64,000 bases of DNA, from NCBI GenBank assembly GCA_010909165.1, contig MU008175.1, positions 434,001 through 498,000 of the forward strand, in the 5' to 3' direction. Positions 9,331-20,282 of the stretch are shown here, one piece after another; the stretch's first letter is position 1, and every line of letters begins with the position of its first letter. The position numbers and the translations under genes are program-made. Below the pieces are notes generated by a model. That model ran no database searches. It saw nothing but the letters and a program-made list of their open reading frames with translations, and was not told the DNA's origin. The stretch comes from Anthoceros angustus (lineage: Eukaryota; Streptophyta; Anthocerotopsida; Anthocerotales; Anthocerotaceae).

Positions 9331-11650
9331 CCGAAAAATTCAAGCATTGTGGTTTTTGATTTTCTGTAAACACTGTGGTCAGATATTGATTCGGAGAAAA
9401 TAGGGTAGTGCCAACCTTAGTGCGGGCTTTCCAACAAGCCTATGGTTGCCTTTATTGGAGTAGAATTGTAGTTGCCAACATGAAAGGAACCTTCTGGGAG
9501 TTTTGGTCTGGATGCCCTTGTTTGGGCTCTTTCGAAGTGTTCCAGGCACGGACCTCGGTGCAAAACACAAGTGGAGATGCAAGAGGATCATTGCTAGTCA
9601 CCATGAGAAATCCAAGGAAAATTGATGGACAGTTCATCAGATACACCAAGAGAAACGGCACGGCCCTTCACAAATGGACCCGCCATGGCAGCAAGCTTCC
9701 ATCTACACTTTTCTAACCGGGTTCATAAAATTGGGCCCCAAGTGCAAAGTGGCGGTCACGCAGTCCGTACCGCGCATGTGAAGCCCCTCCCTGAGTGGTT
9801 GCCACTAGTGGACGTGTGGCTAGAAATCCCTCTGTCCTCTGGGGCAACTGGAGGACACCGGTACTGGTACCCATCCCCACACACACCGGCCACCTCCCAC
9901 ATCTCGGTCTCCCCATGGCCGGATTCTCTCCTGCCACTCACTACGGATCTCGGAGGCGGAAGACACGTGGATACCCGAAGCCCACGAGAACCCCGTCCTC
10001 CGGCCTTTGGCTCTCCTTCACTCCTCTTGCTTGCCGCATTTGCATAGTCAGAGGCCCGATCGAGTGTTTCATCTGGAACAGGTATAGAAACTCTTGAACA
10101 ACGAGCATAGCACTGTACCTCCAAGGTGGCGTCGGGAAGTGGTATCACACCGTCGGTCGAGGTGGACATATTATTGCGAGGCAAGTGACAATCTCCCATT
10201 GGATCTTACTTTCTCATGGAAATATATGCAAGCAACAGTGGGACCGACAATCGTGGGCAACACACAGTTCAGTGGTGATGGAATCCTAAAACCGAAATGG
10301 CTAGTCAAGGCCCGTGAAGAGAGAGAGTGGACCCACTTGCTGGGCGGGTCCATGCCACCGGCCAGGTGGCGGGACCACGGCCGGACCATGCCACTCTCCT
10401 TGCTCGCCGCAGTTCACCCCCTCCCTCCATTTCTTTTCCAGCCCGCCATGCCTCGTCGCCAGTAGCGGGGCTCCTCTGCTCCCCTTCTGAGGCGATTCAA
10501 TGGTCTTCAAGGTCGACAATTTTGGAAACCTGGGCGCTTTTAGGAATGATCTGAGATCGCATTGTAAATTCCTTTGTCTACAGTTGTATAGTGCTCGACA
10601 AGTTTTCGTTCTTCGAGACTGAAAGCATGTTCGAAATTTACGCCTTGCTGATTGATGGATCGGGGCAAGGGGAAGATCAGAGAGGGTATCAATGATATTG
10701 TATGATAGCAAGGGCTCGCTGTAGAAAAGGTTTGTTTTCGAGCTTCACATGCATATACATTTAAATATATGTGTAATATTTATACTTTGTAATGTTATGT
10801 AATTATGGGACCTTACATATGAGGAGACATATAAGACCTTTAATTCCTGTTCCCAAAATACCAAGACCACAATATGCATGGTTTGCAACAGATCCTTCCG
10901 TGGGCGCACGATCTCAGCAGACCTCACTCTCCCCACCCAGTTCCTAGCATTCTTCGCTTGCCGTCGAACACTTCGTGTAATGCCTTGTCCATGGCTAGAG
11001 CCTTCTCTTGGAGAAGGCATATCCTCTCTTTCCCCTTGAGCTTCGAGGGCCCGGGCTACCCTCAACCGTGCTTAAGTCCCAGAGAGTGACGTCATGGTCC
11101 ACGATGCGTGGAAGGTGTGTGCTCGGAACGCTCTTCAAATGTTTAGGAACGAGTGTCAAGTTGCAAAAGTCACAATGTCGAAAGTCAAGTATATGGATTG
11201 CAAGCCAAACCGTGCCCTAACTTATTGGAACTGCGGGTCGGGACGTAAGCGCGCGCACCATTTTTCTCCCTTCAGTGACGTGTGGTCACATAAGGCCTTT
11301 CCACATTTTTTGTCCCCATTAACATTGGAGTTCATATATATAGACATATTATGCTTTAAAAAAATAAAACAAATTCCTATGTATTCAACACTTTAAAAAC
11401 GGTTTCTCCCTAAAAATTTTATGATTTTTCAAGAAATATACAAAGAAAAACACTATCCAAATTTGCCCTATGTCAATCTCGGAGCCGTTTCAACCATTGG
11501 TGGTCAACGAACCTTTCTTGCACCCATTTGCTTAATCAATAACTTACTAATAAGGACTCTTATTCGCTGAAATAAATAATGAGGAGAGTAAGTATGCTCT
11601 TTGAATGCTTTGTCTTTTGATCTTTATGATCACCACTGAGAATAAGATCA
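9331..11650. other. No gene recognised
   Basis: Reading frames here are short and overlap on both strands without recognisable domains or consistent splice structure. Composition becomes clearly AT-rich after about 10,730. A TGACGTCA palindrome sits at 11088-11095 with no gene attached that I can identify. Confidence 0.5.
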
Positions 11651-11662
11651 ACGGATAAATCA

Positions 11663-12046
11663 ATGCATCAACGGATCAGCAAGATCAAACTAATGGCTGA
11701 GGAGGAGTGCAACATCTGCCTTGCGGCATTAAGAGATGGGGCTGATGTCTTTAAATTAACTATATATAAGCATACTTCCCACAAAGTGTGCTTACTTGAA
11801 TGGGGCAAACATGGCACTACGTGCTCTCTTTGTTGGGAACCTTTGGACGTTGAAGTGTCCCCTCCAAGGTATCCCAAGATAAGGCGAGCTATGTGGAAGG
11901 AGTGGATAAACCTCCTTCGACCCATAACTCCCTTCAGAATCGACATCCAGACAACAATTCATAGGAACTTCATAGGACCTTCACAATCAAGCACCCTTTG
12001 GGCCCGATCACTGCTAGGATGGGGCGCCACCCACACCCTATTGTAA
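11663..12046 (+). CDS. Small RING-H2-like protein, damaged zinc site
   Basis: A 127-codon frame with a RING-type core. It has EECNICLAAL (first C-x2-C pair, residues 16 and 19), then YKHTSHKVCLLEW, then TTCSLCWEPL (last C-x2-C pair). In RING-H2 ubiquitin ligases the middle block reads C-x-H-x2-H-x2-C; here the leading Cys is Tyr. One zinc ligand is therefore missing and E3 activity is doubtful. No partner domain, signal or membrane segment is visible. It may be a decayed gene, or a transposon-carried RING fragment in the AT-rich stretch. Confidence 0.4.
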   Translation: MHQRISKIKLMAEEECNICLAALRDGADVFKLTIYKHTSHKVCLLEWGKHGTTCSLCWEPLDVEVSPPRYPKIRRAMWKEWINLLRPITPFRIDIQTTIHRNFIGPSQSSTLWARSLLGWGATHTLL

Positions 12047-12054
12047 AGACCTGC

Positions 12055-12305
12055 AAGACCTCGATCATGTTCACCTATTATATAAAAGGAGAGTTTAAAA
12101 ATCTTGTACAACACTATGGGCTATAAAAAAACCACCTACTATATATGAGGGAGTTCAAAAATCACCCCTGGGATAGGGTGCCACTCATCCTCTATAGTAG
12201 AGATCTATGGGACCACGATCATGTTCATCTACTTAGATAAATGGAGAGTTTAAAAATCTTGTTGAACACTATGGGCTATAAAAAAACCACCTACTTTATA
12301 AGATC
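12055..12305 (+). repeat. Two-copy direct repeat of about 90 bp
   Basis: The segment at about 12057-12145, containing ATCATGTTCA, GGAGAGTTTAAAAATCTTG and an ACACTATGGGCTATAAAAAA stretch, is repeated with changes at about 12215-12298. It lies between the RING-like frame and RSPH10B. The TATAAAA in each copy could be fortuitous. Confidence 0.6.
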
Positions 12306-12732
12306 ACTTGCAACACCATGGGATGGAGACCGAGGTGAAGCTTGTGGGAGGAGAAAACTTATCTTGCATTTGTTAATAAAATATCCTTAATAATTATTAG
12401 TTTAACTTTTGATATCATTTTTTATTAGGGCAAATTGTGCTGATCATGTAATCCCTAGGTGTAGCTAGTTTGTCTTGTCATGATTAGCTGGATATCCACC
12501 TTTAGACTCACTACCTACTTGCACTAACACAAAAGAGATGGACTATGACATGTGTGTGAGATAAAAAAGAAAAATAGATGATGCATGTTTTACAGAAAAA
12601 TATAGACATGAAAGAAGTTTCACCTTCACAATATGTACGCTAGATATATTGCTGACAATGCTCAAGCACTACTAATGACTTATATTCATACCACATGGAA
12701 TAAGTTGAAGAATCGTAGGTTTTGCTCAATGT

Positions 12733-15700
12733 TTGGAAGAAATGCCCCCCAAGAAAGCAATTGTTGACAAAAACACACAAGATTCTAGTAAAAGTGACGG
12801 AAAAAAAGGTGCAAAGAAGAAGGGTGACAAAAAAGAAGAAGAGGAATTACCAACAGTGTTCAGGCATCTTGATATTCCATATGTTGAAAATCAACATCTT
12901 AAGTTTGCCGGTGATGAAGAACTTCTTCACCAATATGGGAAGGCTTTATCTAGACCAGTATCTCCTGAAATTGTGCGATGTTGCCTTACTAACTCGTACG
13001 AAGGAGAGACAATGGAAAATGGAATGCCTAATGGAAATGGGAAAGCAACCTTGATTGATGGGCACCAATATGAAGGCACTTTCAAAAATGGTCTTTTACA
13101 TGGAGCTGGTACATTAAAATGGAGTGATGGTTCATCATATGTAGGAGAGTTTTCATGCAATACTATCACTGGCAAAGGAAAATATGAGTGGCCTGAACAT
13201 GAGGCAAAATTTGAAGGGGAGGTATGTTTTATTATACCCAAAAATGCATAATAGTAGTTATTCACCTTAACATGACAATCATTTAGTTTGTAAATTATTG
13301 TACAGGTGTTAGATGGATGGCCACATGGACAAGGCACTTTAGACTCAGGAAATGATGGGCATCGAATATATGAAGGAAGCTGGGAAAATGGCCTAAAACA
13401 TGGACAAGTAATATCATCACTTTGATCATTTTTTTTTAAAATAAATATGGAGACTTTATAAATATGGGAAGCTGGGAAGTCCCATCTACAATGGGGCTAT
13501 GAGGAGTTTTGATCATCTACAAGTTTGTGTACTTTTTAACAATGCTTACCTTTTTCTTCATTGTTATGTAGGGTAAGCTTGCTTACGGCAGTAAAGGAGT
13601 TTACATTGGAGAATGGTCCAAGGACCACAAAAATGGCCAAGGTCAATTTAACCATACATGTGGGAGTAGCTACTTAGGGCAATATTTAGAAAGCCAAATG
13701 CATGGCAAGGGGCGAGGCACTCTCATGAGTTCGCAAGTTGCTAGTAGCTTCGAATCCATAGCAGCAAAAGACATGAGAAGAGCCCTCCCAGGATTTGGTG
13801 TACCTAATCTTCATATCTACGATGGAGATTGGGTTGCAAGTCTTCCTCATGGAAAGTACGTCGTTCGAAGTTTTCATCGACTTCACTAGAAAATAGCTTA
13901 GATGTAGGAAATGAAATTTTTCATTTTATTTTAAGATTGCTTCTTTTGACGTTATTATCTTACAGACATGCATCAAAATATGCTAAATACATAGTATATA
14001 GCAAGTCAATCTTCACCCCATGATTCTACATATAAATGTTCAAGAACTTGTGCATGACCAGGGGTAAAAGTGTGTGGTTGTGGAAGGGTACAAAAGAAAG
14101 CACAAATTTGCTTCTCAACTTTTACGTCGGAGAGTTTAAGAACGGTTTGCGACATGGACATGGAACCTTTAACTATGCATCTGGTGCAGTATTTCAGGTA
14201 GAATAGGTAAATGCATTTTCAAAATGTGAGTTTGAGTCTATACATTTCTAGGTGACTGCATAATTTATTCACATAATTTTTAGGGAGCATGGAAAATAAA
14301 TATGAAGAGTGGTCCTGGAGTCTTAACATATGAGACAGGTAGTATTCATAGTGGGCTTTTTGAAGATGATCATTATGATCCTCTGGTGAATTACAATACA
14401 ACATTAAAAGAGGTATATATTTGGAATCAAGAATCATATTAGAAAGATATAATAGAGAGATTAATTTTTAATGATTAATTTATCTTCTTACTCATACTTC
14501 CAGCCTCTTGATTTGCTCATGCCCCCACATGATCTTAAGAACCCTCTGGGGGTTAAACAAGTCAAACAAGGAGTTATTAATGCTCTTTTAAGGAAGAACA
14601 ACTATTTACATGAAGTGTATGGAATATATAGGTATCAGAAGTCCAAGCAGTTCAAATATGATTTTTGTAACATCATAAAAAATTAAATACTTATTATTTC
14701 AAGTGTTGCATGATTTTAAAGTACAATAACAAGGAAAGCACCAATGGGAGCACTTGCGGATAGAGGTGGCCGATGTAGAGCAATGCTATTAGGAAGCTTT
14801 TGGAGACTTTGCCACTATGGTCATGTAAGTTATAATACAACATATCACTTTGGAACTTTCTTAGTTTTATTGACTAAAAAAATTAGATAGATTCAATATT
14901 CCAAGTATTCTAAATTTTTGTTAAGGGCTTAAAATTCAAATTGTTTGTTTCTGCACATTACTGGTTTTTGAGTGAGGTTTGTAAATATGGACAGGTTGTA
15001 ATTATCTCGACTTCTGAATTTGAGGGAGGGCACTAGATTGTGGAGCAAGGATTAGGATTAGCAACCATTGATCAGATGGTGGTTCCATCCTCGTGGAATG
15101 CTTGGGATACTGTTTCGGACATCCATAGCTCTGTAAGTGGAATTGATTGAACCTAAATGTGGAAATACAATGTTGTCATTGACTAATATTAGTTTGATAA
15201 GCTCAACTATCTTAAGGTATGCAGGATAGAAGAATTATATTTAGGGAATTCTTAGAATCTCTAGTAAAGATTGCCTGCATTAAGAACACAGATGAAGATG
15301 TGTCCATGGAGATGAAGGTATGTTTACTTAAAAGATCCGTCATTTGCTCAATTTTAATGAATAGATTGCTTTAAACTTTTAGACAATCTAACCTTAATAA
15401 AGATAGGTGGAGAGATTATTGAATGATTCCATCATACCCTTGGCTTCAAGCCCTCCTGGTGACGATCTGCCCTATGCTATGGTAGAGAGTTCAGCCGTTC
15501 GAAAGCTTCTAGATGATTATGGAATTGTTTTGACAAAACTGTTTACAAGTCTACTTCTTTCTTCTGGAACTAGTGATTTTACAATCACAATACGAGGCTT
15601 AATGCACTTTTTGCAGGTGTGTTGTAATAACAATGTGATGGTTCACAACTTGGCATTATTTTGCTCCATGACCTAGATATGTAAATTTTGCAAATCATGC

Positions 15701-16775
15701 TCAACCTCTAGATATCTTCATATACAGCATTATCGCAAGGATAAAGGAACTTTTGGAAAACCAAGAAAACCACCTCCTAAGGAATCAGAGAAGAAAGTGT
15801 CAAAAGATGAAAATAAAAGTAAAACGCAGGAGCATAAAGATGATTTAGATAAGAAATCAAAAGCTTCTTCTAAGGACGAAGACAAAAAGTCAAAAGCTTC
15901 TTCAAAGGATGAAAACAGAAAGTCCAAAGCTTCAATCAAGGATGATGAAAAAAATTCTAAAGCTTCTTCCAAAGACGATGGTACAACAGATAGCAATAGG
16001 AAACAAAGTAAATCAAAGCCTTCGACGCCAGATAAATCGAAGCATACTACACCAGACAATGACGATACTAAATCAGTCAAATCATCCAAGTCTTCAAAGA
16101 CAGGAAAAGATGCTAAAGAGATTGCTGTGAAAGAAACTCCTACAGATAGGTATGTAACCTAAGCGTATATTTGATTTACTACCTTTCCTATCTTCCTTTC
16201 TTAGCAACATAATAGTAGAGAGTTCATCCCCATCGTATGGATTAAATAAATTATCCTCCACAAAATAACATGGATGTTACTATATTTGGATCTAACTTAT
16301 TTGCTGGTAATCATTGCAACAAAATTGATTAAATGTTCAGAGTGGTTGCAAATATTTGTTGTGCATTATTCTCCATGGAGCCAATTAGTGAAGAGCAAAG
16401 TGATCCATTTTACAACGCTAGCATCAATTATCGGGAGTTTGAGCTTGCTCTTTGTCGCTTCACCAATATGGTATATTTCATTAGCATTTCGTATTTGATT
16501 TAACAAAATATTTCTGATTGATAAAATGACATGAATATGCTTTCAATCCGATTCATGATTAGGATAAGCCCATGAGTGAGCTAGTAGGACCACAAGATTT
16601 TCTTCGTGCTTTTATTGAAGATCATCTAGTCCCATTATTGACTCCTCCCCCACCGGTAGATAAAAGTAAAAAGGTTGATGCTAAAAAAGGGGATCCTAAG
16701 AAAGGAGATGCCGCAAAATCATCAGAAGGAAAGAGCTCACAAAAGGCAACTGAGGAAAAGAAAAAGAAGAAATAA
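12733..16775 (+). CDS. RSPH10B: Radial spoke head protein 10 homologue B (MORN repeats)
   Basis: This is an axonemal radial-spoke protein, expected only where cilia or flagella are built. The model has thirteen exons: 12733-13221, 13306-13407, 13572-13855, 14062-14197, 14284-14412, 14504-14631, 14734-14824, 15037-15132, 15225-15317, 15407-15616, 15728-16149, 16341-16470 and 16563-16775. All junction phases agree and give 840 aa, near the animal homologue's length. Exons 1-5 carry MORN repeats of the YEG-x-FKNGLLHGAGTL type, including YVGEFKNGLRHGHGTFNYA. A helical middle region follows (PLDLLMPPHDLKNPLG, IFREFLESLVKIA). Exon 11 encodes a strongly Lys/Ser-rich low-complexity tract built on KKSKASSKDE. 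The C-terminus is a Lys-rich tail. The start could also be the Met three codons later. The gene is much more AT-rich than its neighbours. Confidence 0.9.
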
Positions 16776-17204
16776 TAAGAACGATTTTATTAAATCATTG
16801 TTTTAGTACTTTCTAAGATCTTGGTTGAGCAAACTGCATGGGGATATTTCATTCCTTATGTGATAAATATCGGCTGGAACCTCTATTTGCGTAGCTCGGC
16901 AATAATACCATGTCTATTTAATCTAAGAGACCAGTTTAACTTGTTGTTTTTGTTCCAAAGAGCAGCTAGTAAAGCTACACAATGCAGGACGTATTGATAT
17001 GAAAAAGAACTCATTAACTTCTTTGAAAATTATATAGTATTTTAAACTACTTAACTAAACGTAATAAAATTAACCCATTAGAATGTGCAAGTTGTAAATA
17101 AAGCTGCACATATAAGCCTACTTTAGGGTTTCAATATTCCTGTTTATTTACATATGAGAATTTATGTGCATTGTACATTGAACCGGGTATCTTGGTGCAC
17201 ACCG

Positions 17205-17358
17205 ATGACATAAGAACTCCAATGACGTAAGAACTCCACAATTAAGATGACGTAAGAACTCCACAATTAAGATGACGTAAGAGCTCCACAATTAAGATGA
17301 CGTAAGAACTCCACAATTAAGCGCAATTAAGATGAAGTAAGAACTCCACAATTAAGCG
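17205..17358 (+). repeat. Tandem 25-bp repeat carrying ACGT motifs
   Basis: About six imperfect copies of a unit reading GATGACGTAAGAACTCCACA plus AATTAA are arrayed here. Most copies contain TGACGTAA, a bZIP/CRE-type ACGT core; single-base variants read TGACATAA and TGAAGTAA. No adjacent gene start is visible, so a regulatory role is only a possibility. Confidence 0.8.
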
Positions 17359-17378
17359 CCCTGCAGGTTGATCAATGC

Positions 17379-17411
17379 TCATGTATGTATGTATGTATGT
17401 ATGTATGTATG

Positions 17412-17445
<34 letters not shown>

Positions 17446-17517
17446 TGTATGTATGTATGTATGTATGTATGTATGTATGTATGTATGTATGTATATATGT
17501 ATGTATATATATATATG

Positions 17518-17551
<34 letters not shown>

Positions 17552-17592
17552 TGTATGTATGTATGTATATATGTATGTATGTATGTATGTGA
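17379..17592 (+). repeat. (ATGT)n microsatellite
   Basis: More than 200 bp of ATGT tetranucleotide repeat with a few ATAT interruptions near 17413, 17492-17523 and 17568. Open frames across it encode only Met-Tyr-Val-Cys repeats and are not genes. Confidence 0.97.
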
Positions 17593-18763
17593 TAAAGCAT
17601 CACTTACACTTTGCTGCCATTGCGTGGCTTCAATTTTCTGATTTCCGATACCGTGCATTGATGATATTGATGGGTTCTTAGATATTGGGCGGTTGTTGAC
17701 TTACCTTGCCACCATGTTGTGGCCAATAAAAAGCCTCGTGTCCTGTGATGCATTCTCTTTGCAACACCTAGTTCTTGGGATTTGCATTTTCATGATAGCT
17801 CATCTTAATTTTTGCTCTCCTTATACCTACAGCAACTTAGTAGCCCTCCGGTCTAATGTTGCATTCTTGCCGGCTCCCTCTCCTGCTGATCCCTCAGCCC
17901 TATCCGGACCCCTAGCTTGGGACTCTTTGGTACTTTGGTGTTCTTGGGAAGACTGCCAACTTGGTGGCCTACATGGCTCAGCAAGTGAGTTTGCTCATCA
18001 TTCAAACCTTTGCAATTTTTCTGTGCGGCTGATCTGCTGGTCTGCTCATGTGCTCTTGTTCCAATTTGTTGTGCTGGATTTTCCCTTTGCTGGTAGGTAC
18101 TTGCTTGCTGACCGCTGGATTTCCTTTGATTGCAACTAGCAATGTGTTTGCAAATACGGTGTGTGGTAGGGTTTGGTTTTCATTACTATTCAGGTGCCAT
18201 GGATCCTCCATTCCGGCCAGAAATCCATGCCAAGAAGGTCCCTTTTGGAGCTGATGAAGGGGGGACGGAGGAGCTGCCCCACCAGCAGCTGGCCTTGCGT
18301 TTTTACAGCAGTCTAGGACGTCTACAGGCTTGGTGTGCTTGGGATGTTCCTGGAGTTTCCTTATTGCTGATTTTTTGTCTCATCACAGTCATGAGGTTTA
18401 TAGGTTATGGTATGTGTTTCTTAACCAGCATGATTGTGCACACTCCATACTTGCTTTGGATGATGGCATAATGTTCCATGACTAACCTGTATGAACTCAT
18501 GCTCTATACATACAGTGTGTTCTTTTATAGGCTTTTTTGGTGACTTCCAAAGATGGTGGCTGCCACTTCTTGGCTAGCTACTTGTTGGTCTTTGCTCTGA
18601 ACTCCTGTGGATTTCACATGCAATGTATCTCATTTGCCCACGATCAGTTGCAGCTAGTTACCCTTGAATCTCGGGAACCATAAGAAATTTTGAACTCATT
18701 GGAGCCAGTCATGCAAGTCCTCCAACGAGGCAATTGGCAAGTCATTGTGGCTTGTATATATAC
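17593..18763. other. No gene recognised between microsatellites
   Basis: Several short frames are open here, for example 17693-18139, but none shows a domain, a plausible splice model or coding character. Nothing else is supported. Confidence 0.4.
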
Positions 18764-18933
18764 ACATACATACATACATACATACATACATACATACATA
18801 CATACATACATACATACATACATACATACATACATACATACATACATACATACATACATACATACATACATACATACATACATACATACATACATACATA
18901 CATACATAAATACATACATACAGACATACATAT

Positions 18934-18964
<31 letters not shown>

Positions 18965-18985
18965 CATACATACATACATTCATAC
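18764..18985 (+). repeat. (ACAT)n microsatellite, inverse of the 17.4-kb array
   Basis: About 220 bp of tetranucleotide repeat that is the reverse complement of the (ATGT)n array 1.2 kb upstream. It has scattered ATAT, AAAT and ATTC interruptions towards its right end. Confidence 0.97.
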
Positions 18986-18999
18986 ATACGTTCATTCAT

Positions 19000-20282
19000 T
19001 CGGCCACCGAGGACGGGCTCACATCATATCCATACGATCTCCATGTACATGCGTCATGGAAGCATTTATGGGCTGGGCTTCCGTGTTCCTGGAGGCCGTT
19101 CCGTGAAGCAAACACGTTCCATGCGAGGATAAGTGCATGAGTGAGAGTTAACGTAGGGTTGCGACGGCGTGTAGGCCCCACCAAGCTCAAGCGTACGGTT
19201 ACTTAGCAGAAGTGGGCAGTAAAGTTGTGCTGGGAGTCCGGCTGGCTCTGGCCGTGGGCGTCGGCGAAGGCTGCACCTCTAAAACTTCCCGAAGCCTGCA
19301 TGGCATTGCATTGGGGGCTCGGGGTAGCCGTAATGCGGTTGCTGCCTCTGGTGTCGCTGCAGGCGCGTCTGCGTCTGCGTCGGCGTCTGCGTCGGCGTCT
19401 GCTGCTGACTCGTGCCTCCCGATACGCCTGATGATGGTGAAGCCACTCACTGGGCCTCCAAGGCCGCAGATGAGCACGCTCTTGTGCAGCGTGCCTCGCT
19501 CGGATGCTGTTCTCGTGTCGCCCGGGGTCCTGTCCGGTGCGTTCCAGGCTGCCAGGAAGCGGCTCCCCTGGTGCGGTACAAATTCTGCTCGGAGAGCTGC
19601 TGCCCCTGGTTGCTTGCTTCGTAACGTGCTCACATTGCGCGAGCCCGAGCTCGTTTTGTTGTTGGATTGGCGGAGTTTGGGAGCAGTTGAGTGTCGTTTG
19701 CTTCAGTGGTTTTGTTGGGCGGTTCGTGTTCCATGGGTGGAATGCATTTTGCTTCCTGGTGCAGCGAGGGTGTGAGCAGTTTTTCCAATCTGGTCTGAGC
19801 TGGGTGGTTGGATTCCAAGAACTGCTCTTCCGGATGTTTGTCAGCTTGTTTGATGAGCGGCAATTGTGTCCGAGCTGGGTCTAGGGTTGGGCGGGATGGG
19901 TTAGGCTTGGACGTTGGGAACTGAGGAGGCGTTGTTGATACGCTTGCCTGCTTCGTGTGGCAGGCAACCGTGGTTTATGAACAGCAAGCTGAAAGCACGC
20001 CAGTGGTGTTGGGCACTGAAGGCCTGCAACTTTGGCCGGCCTGCCCTCCGCGTGGCCTTTGAAGGGGAACAAAGGTGGCTCGTAATTGTGGACGAGGAAG
20101 TCTGGAAGAGCGATGAATCACGAGCAAGTGCTTGTGCAAAGTCTTGCAAGGGCGTAAGATGGAGGTCTCTGCGGTGGAGCATGTGGGACAGTGGTTTGTG
20201 ATGGAAGAAGGCTGAATAGGGGAGAAGTGGGGCAGGCAATGGACGCAGGAGTCGGTCTACGGAGCCCAATTGCTGTGAATAG
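19000..20282. other. Upstream region with GTCTGC simple repeat
   Basis: A GTCTGC/GTCGGC hexamer run lies at about 19368-19402. Frames on both strands across it encode Ala-Ser or Asp-Ala repeats. No homology is recognised. The part nearest 20,283 probably holds the promoter and 5' leader of the O-fucosyltransferase gene. Confidence 0.4.

Noticed and set aside
17317-17681. Several open frames across the ATGT array
   Set aside because: They encode only tetrapeptide repeats created by the microsatellite and appear in several frames on both strands.
18644-19132. Open frames across the ACAT array
   Set aside because: Same cause: a 4-bp repeat without stops gives artificial open frames.
19199-19775. 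Overlapping frames on both strands with Ala/Ser or Asp/Ala repeats
   Set aside because: The openness comes from a GTCTGC hexamer repeat; no domain or splice model supports either strand.
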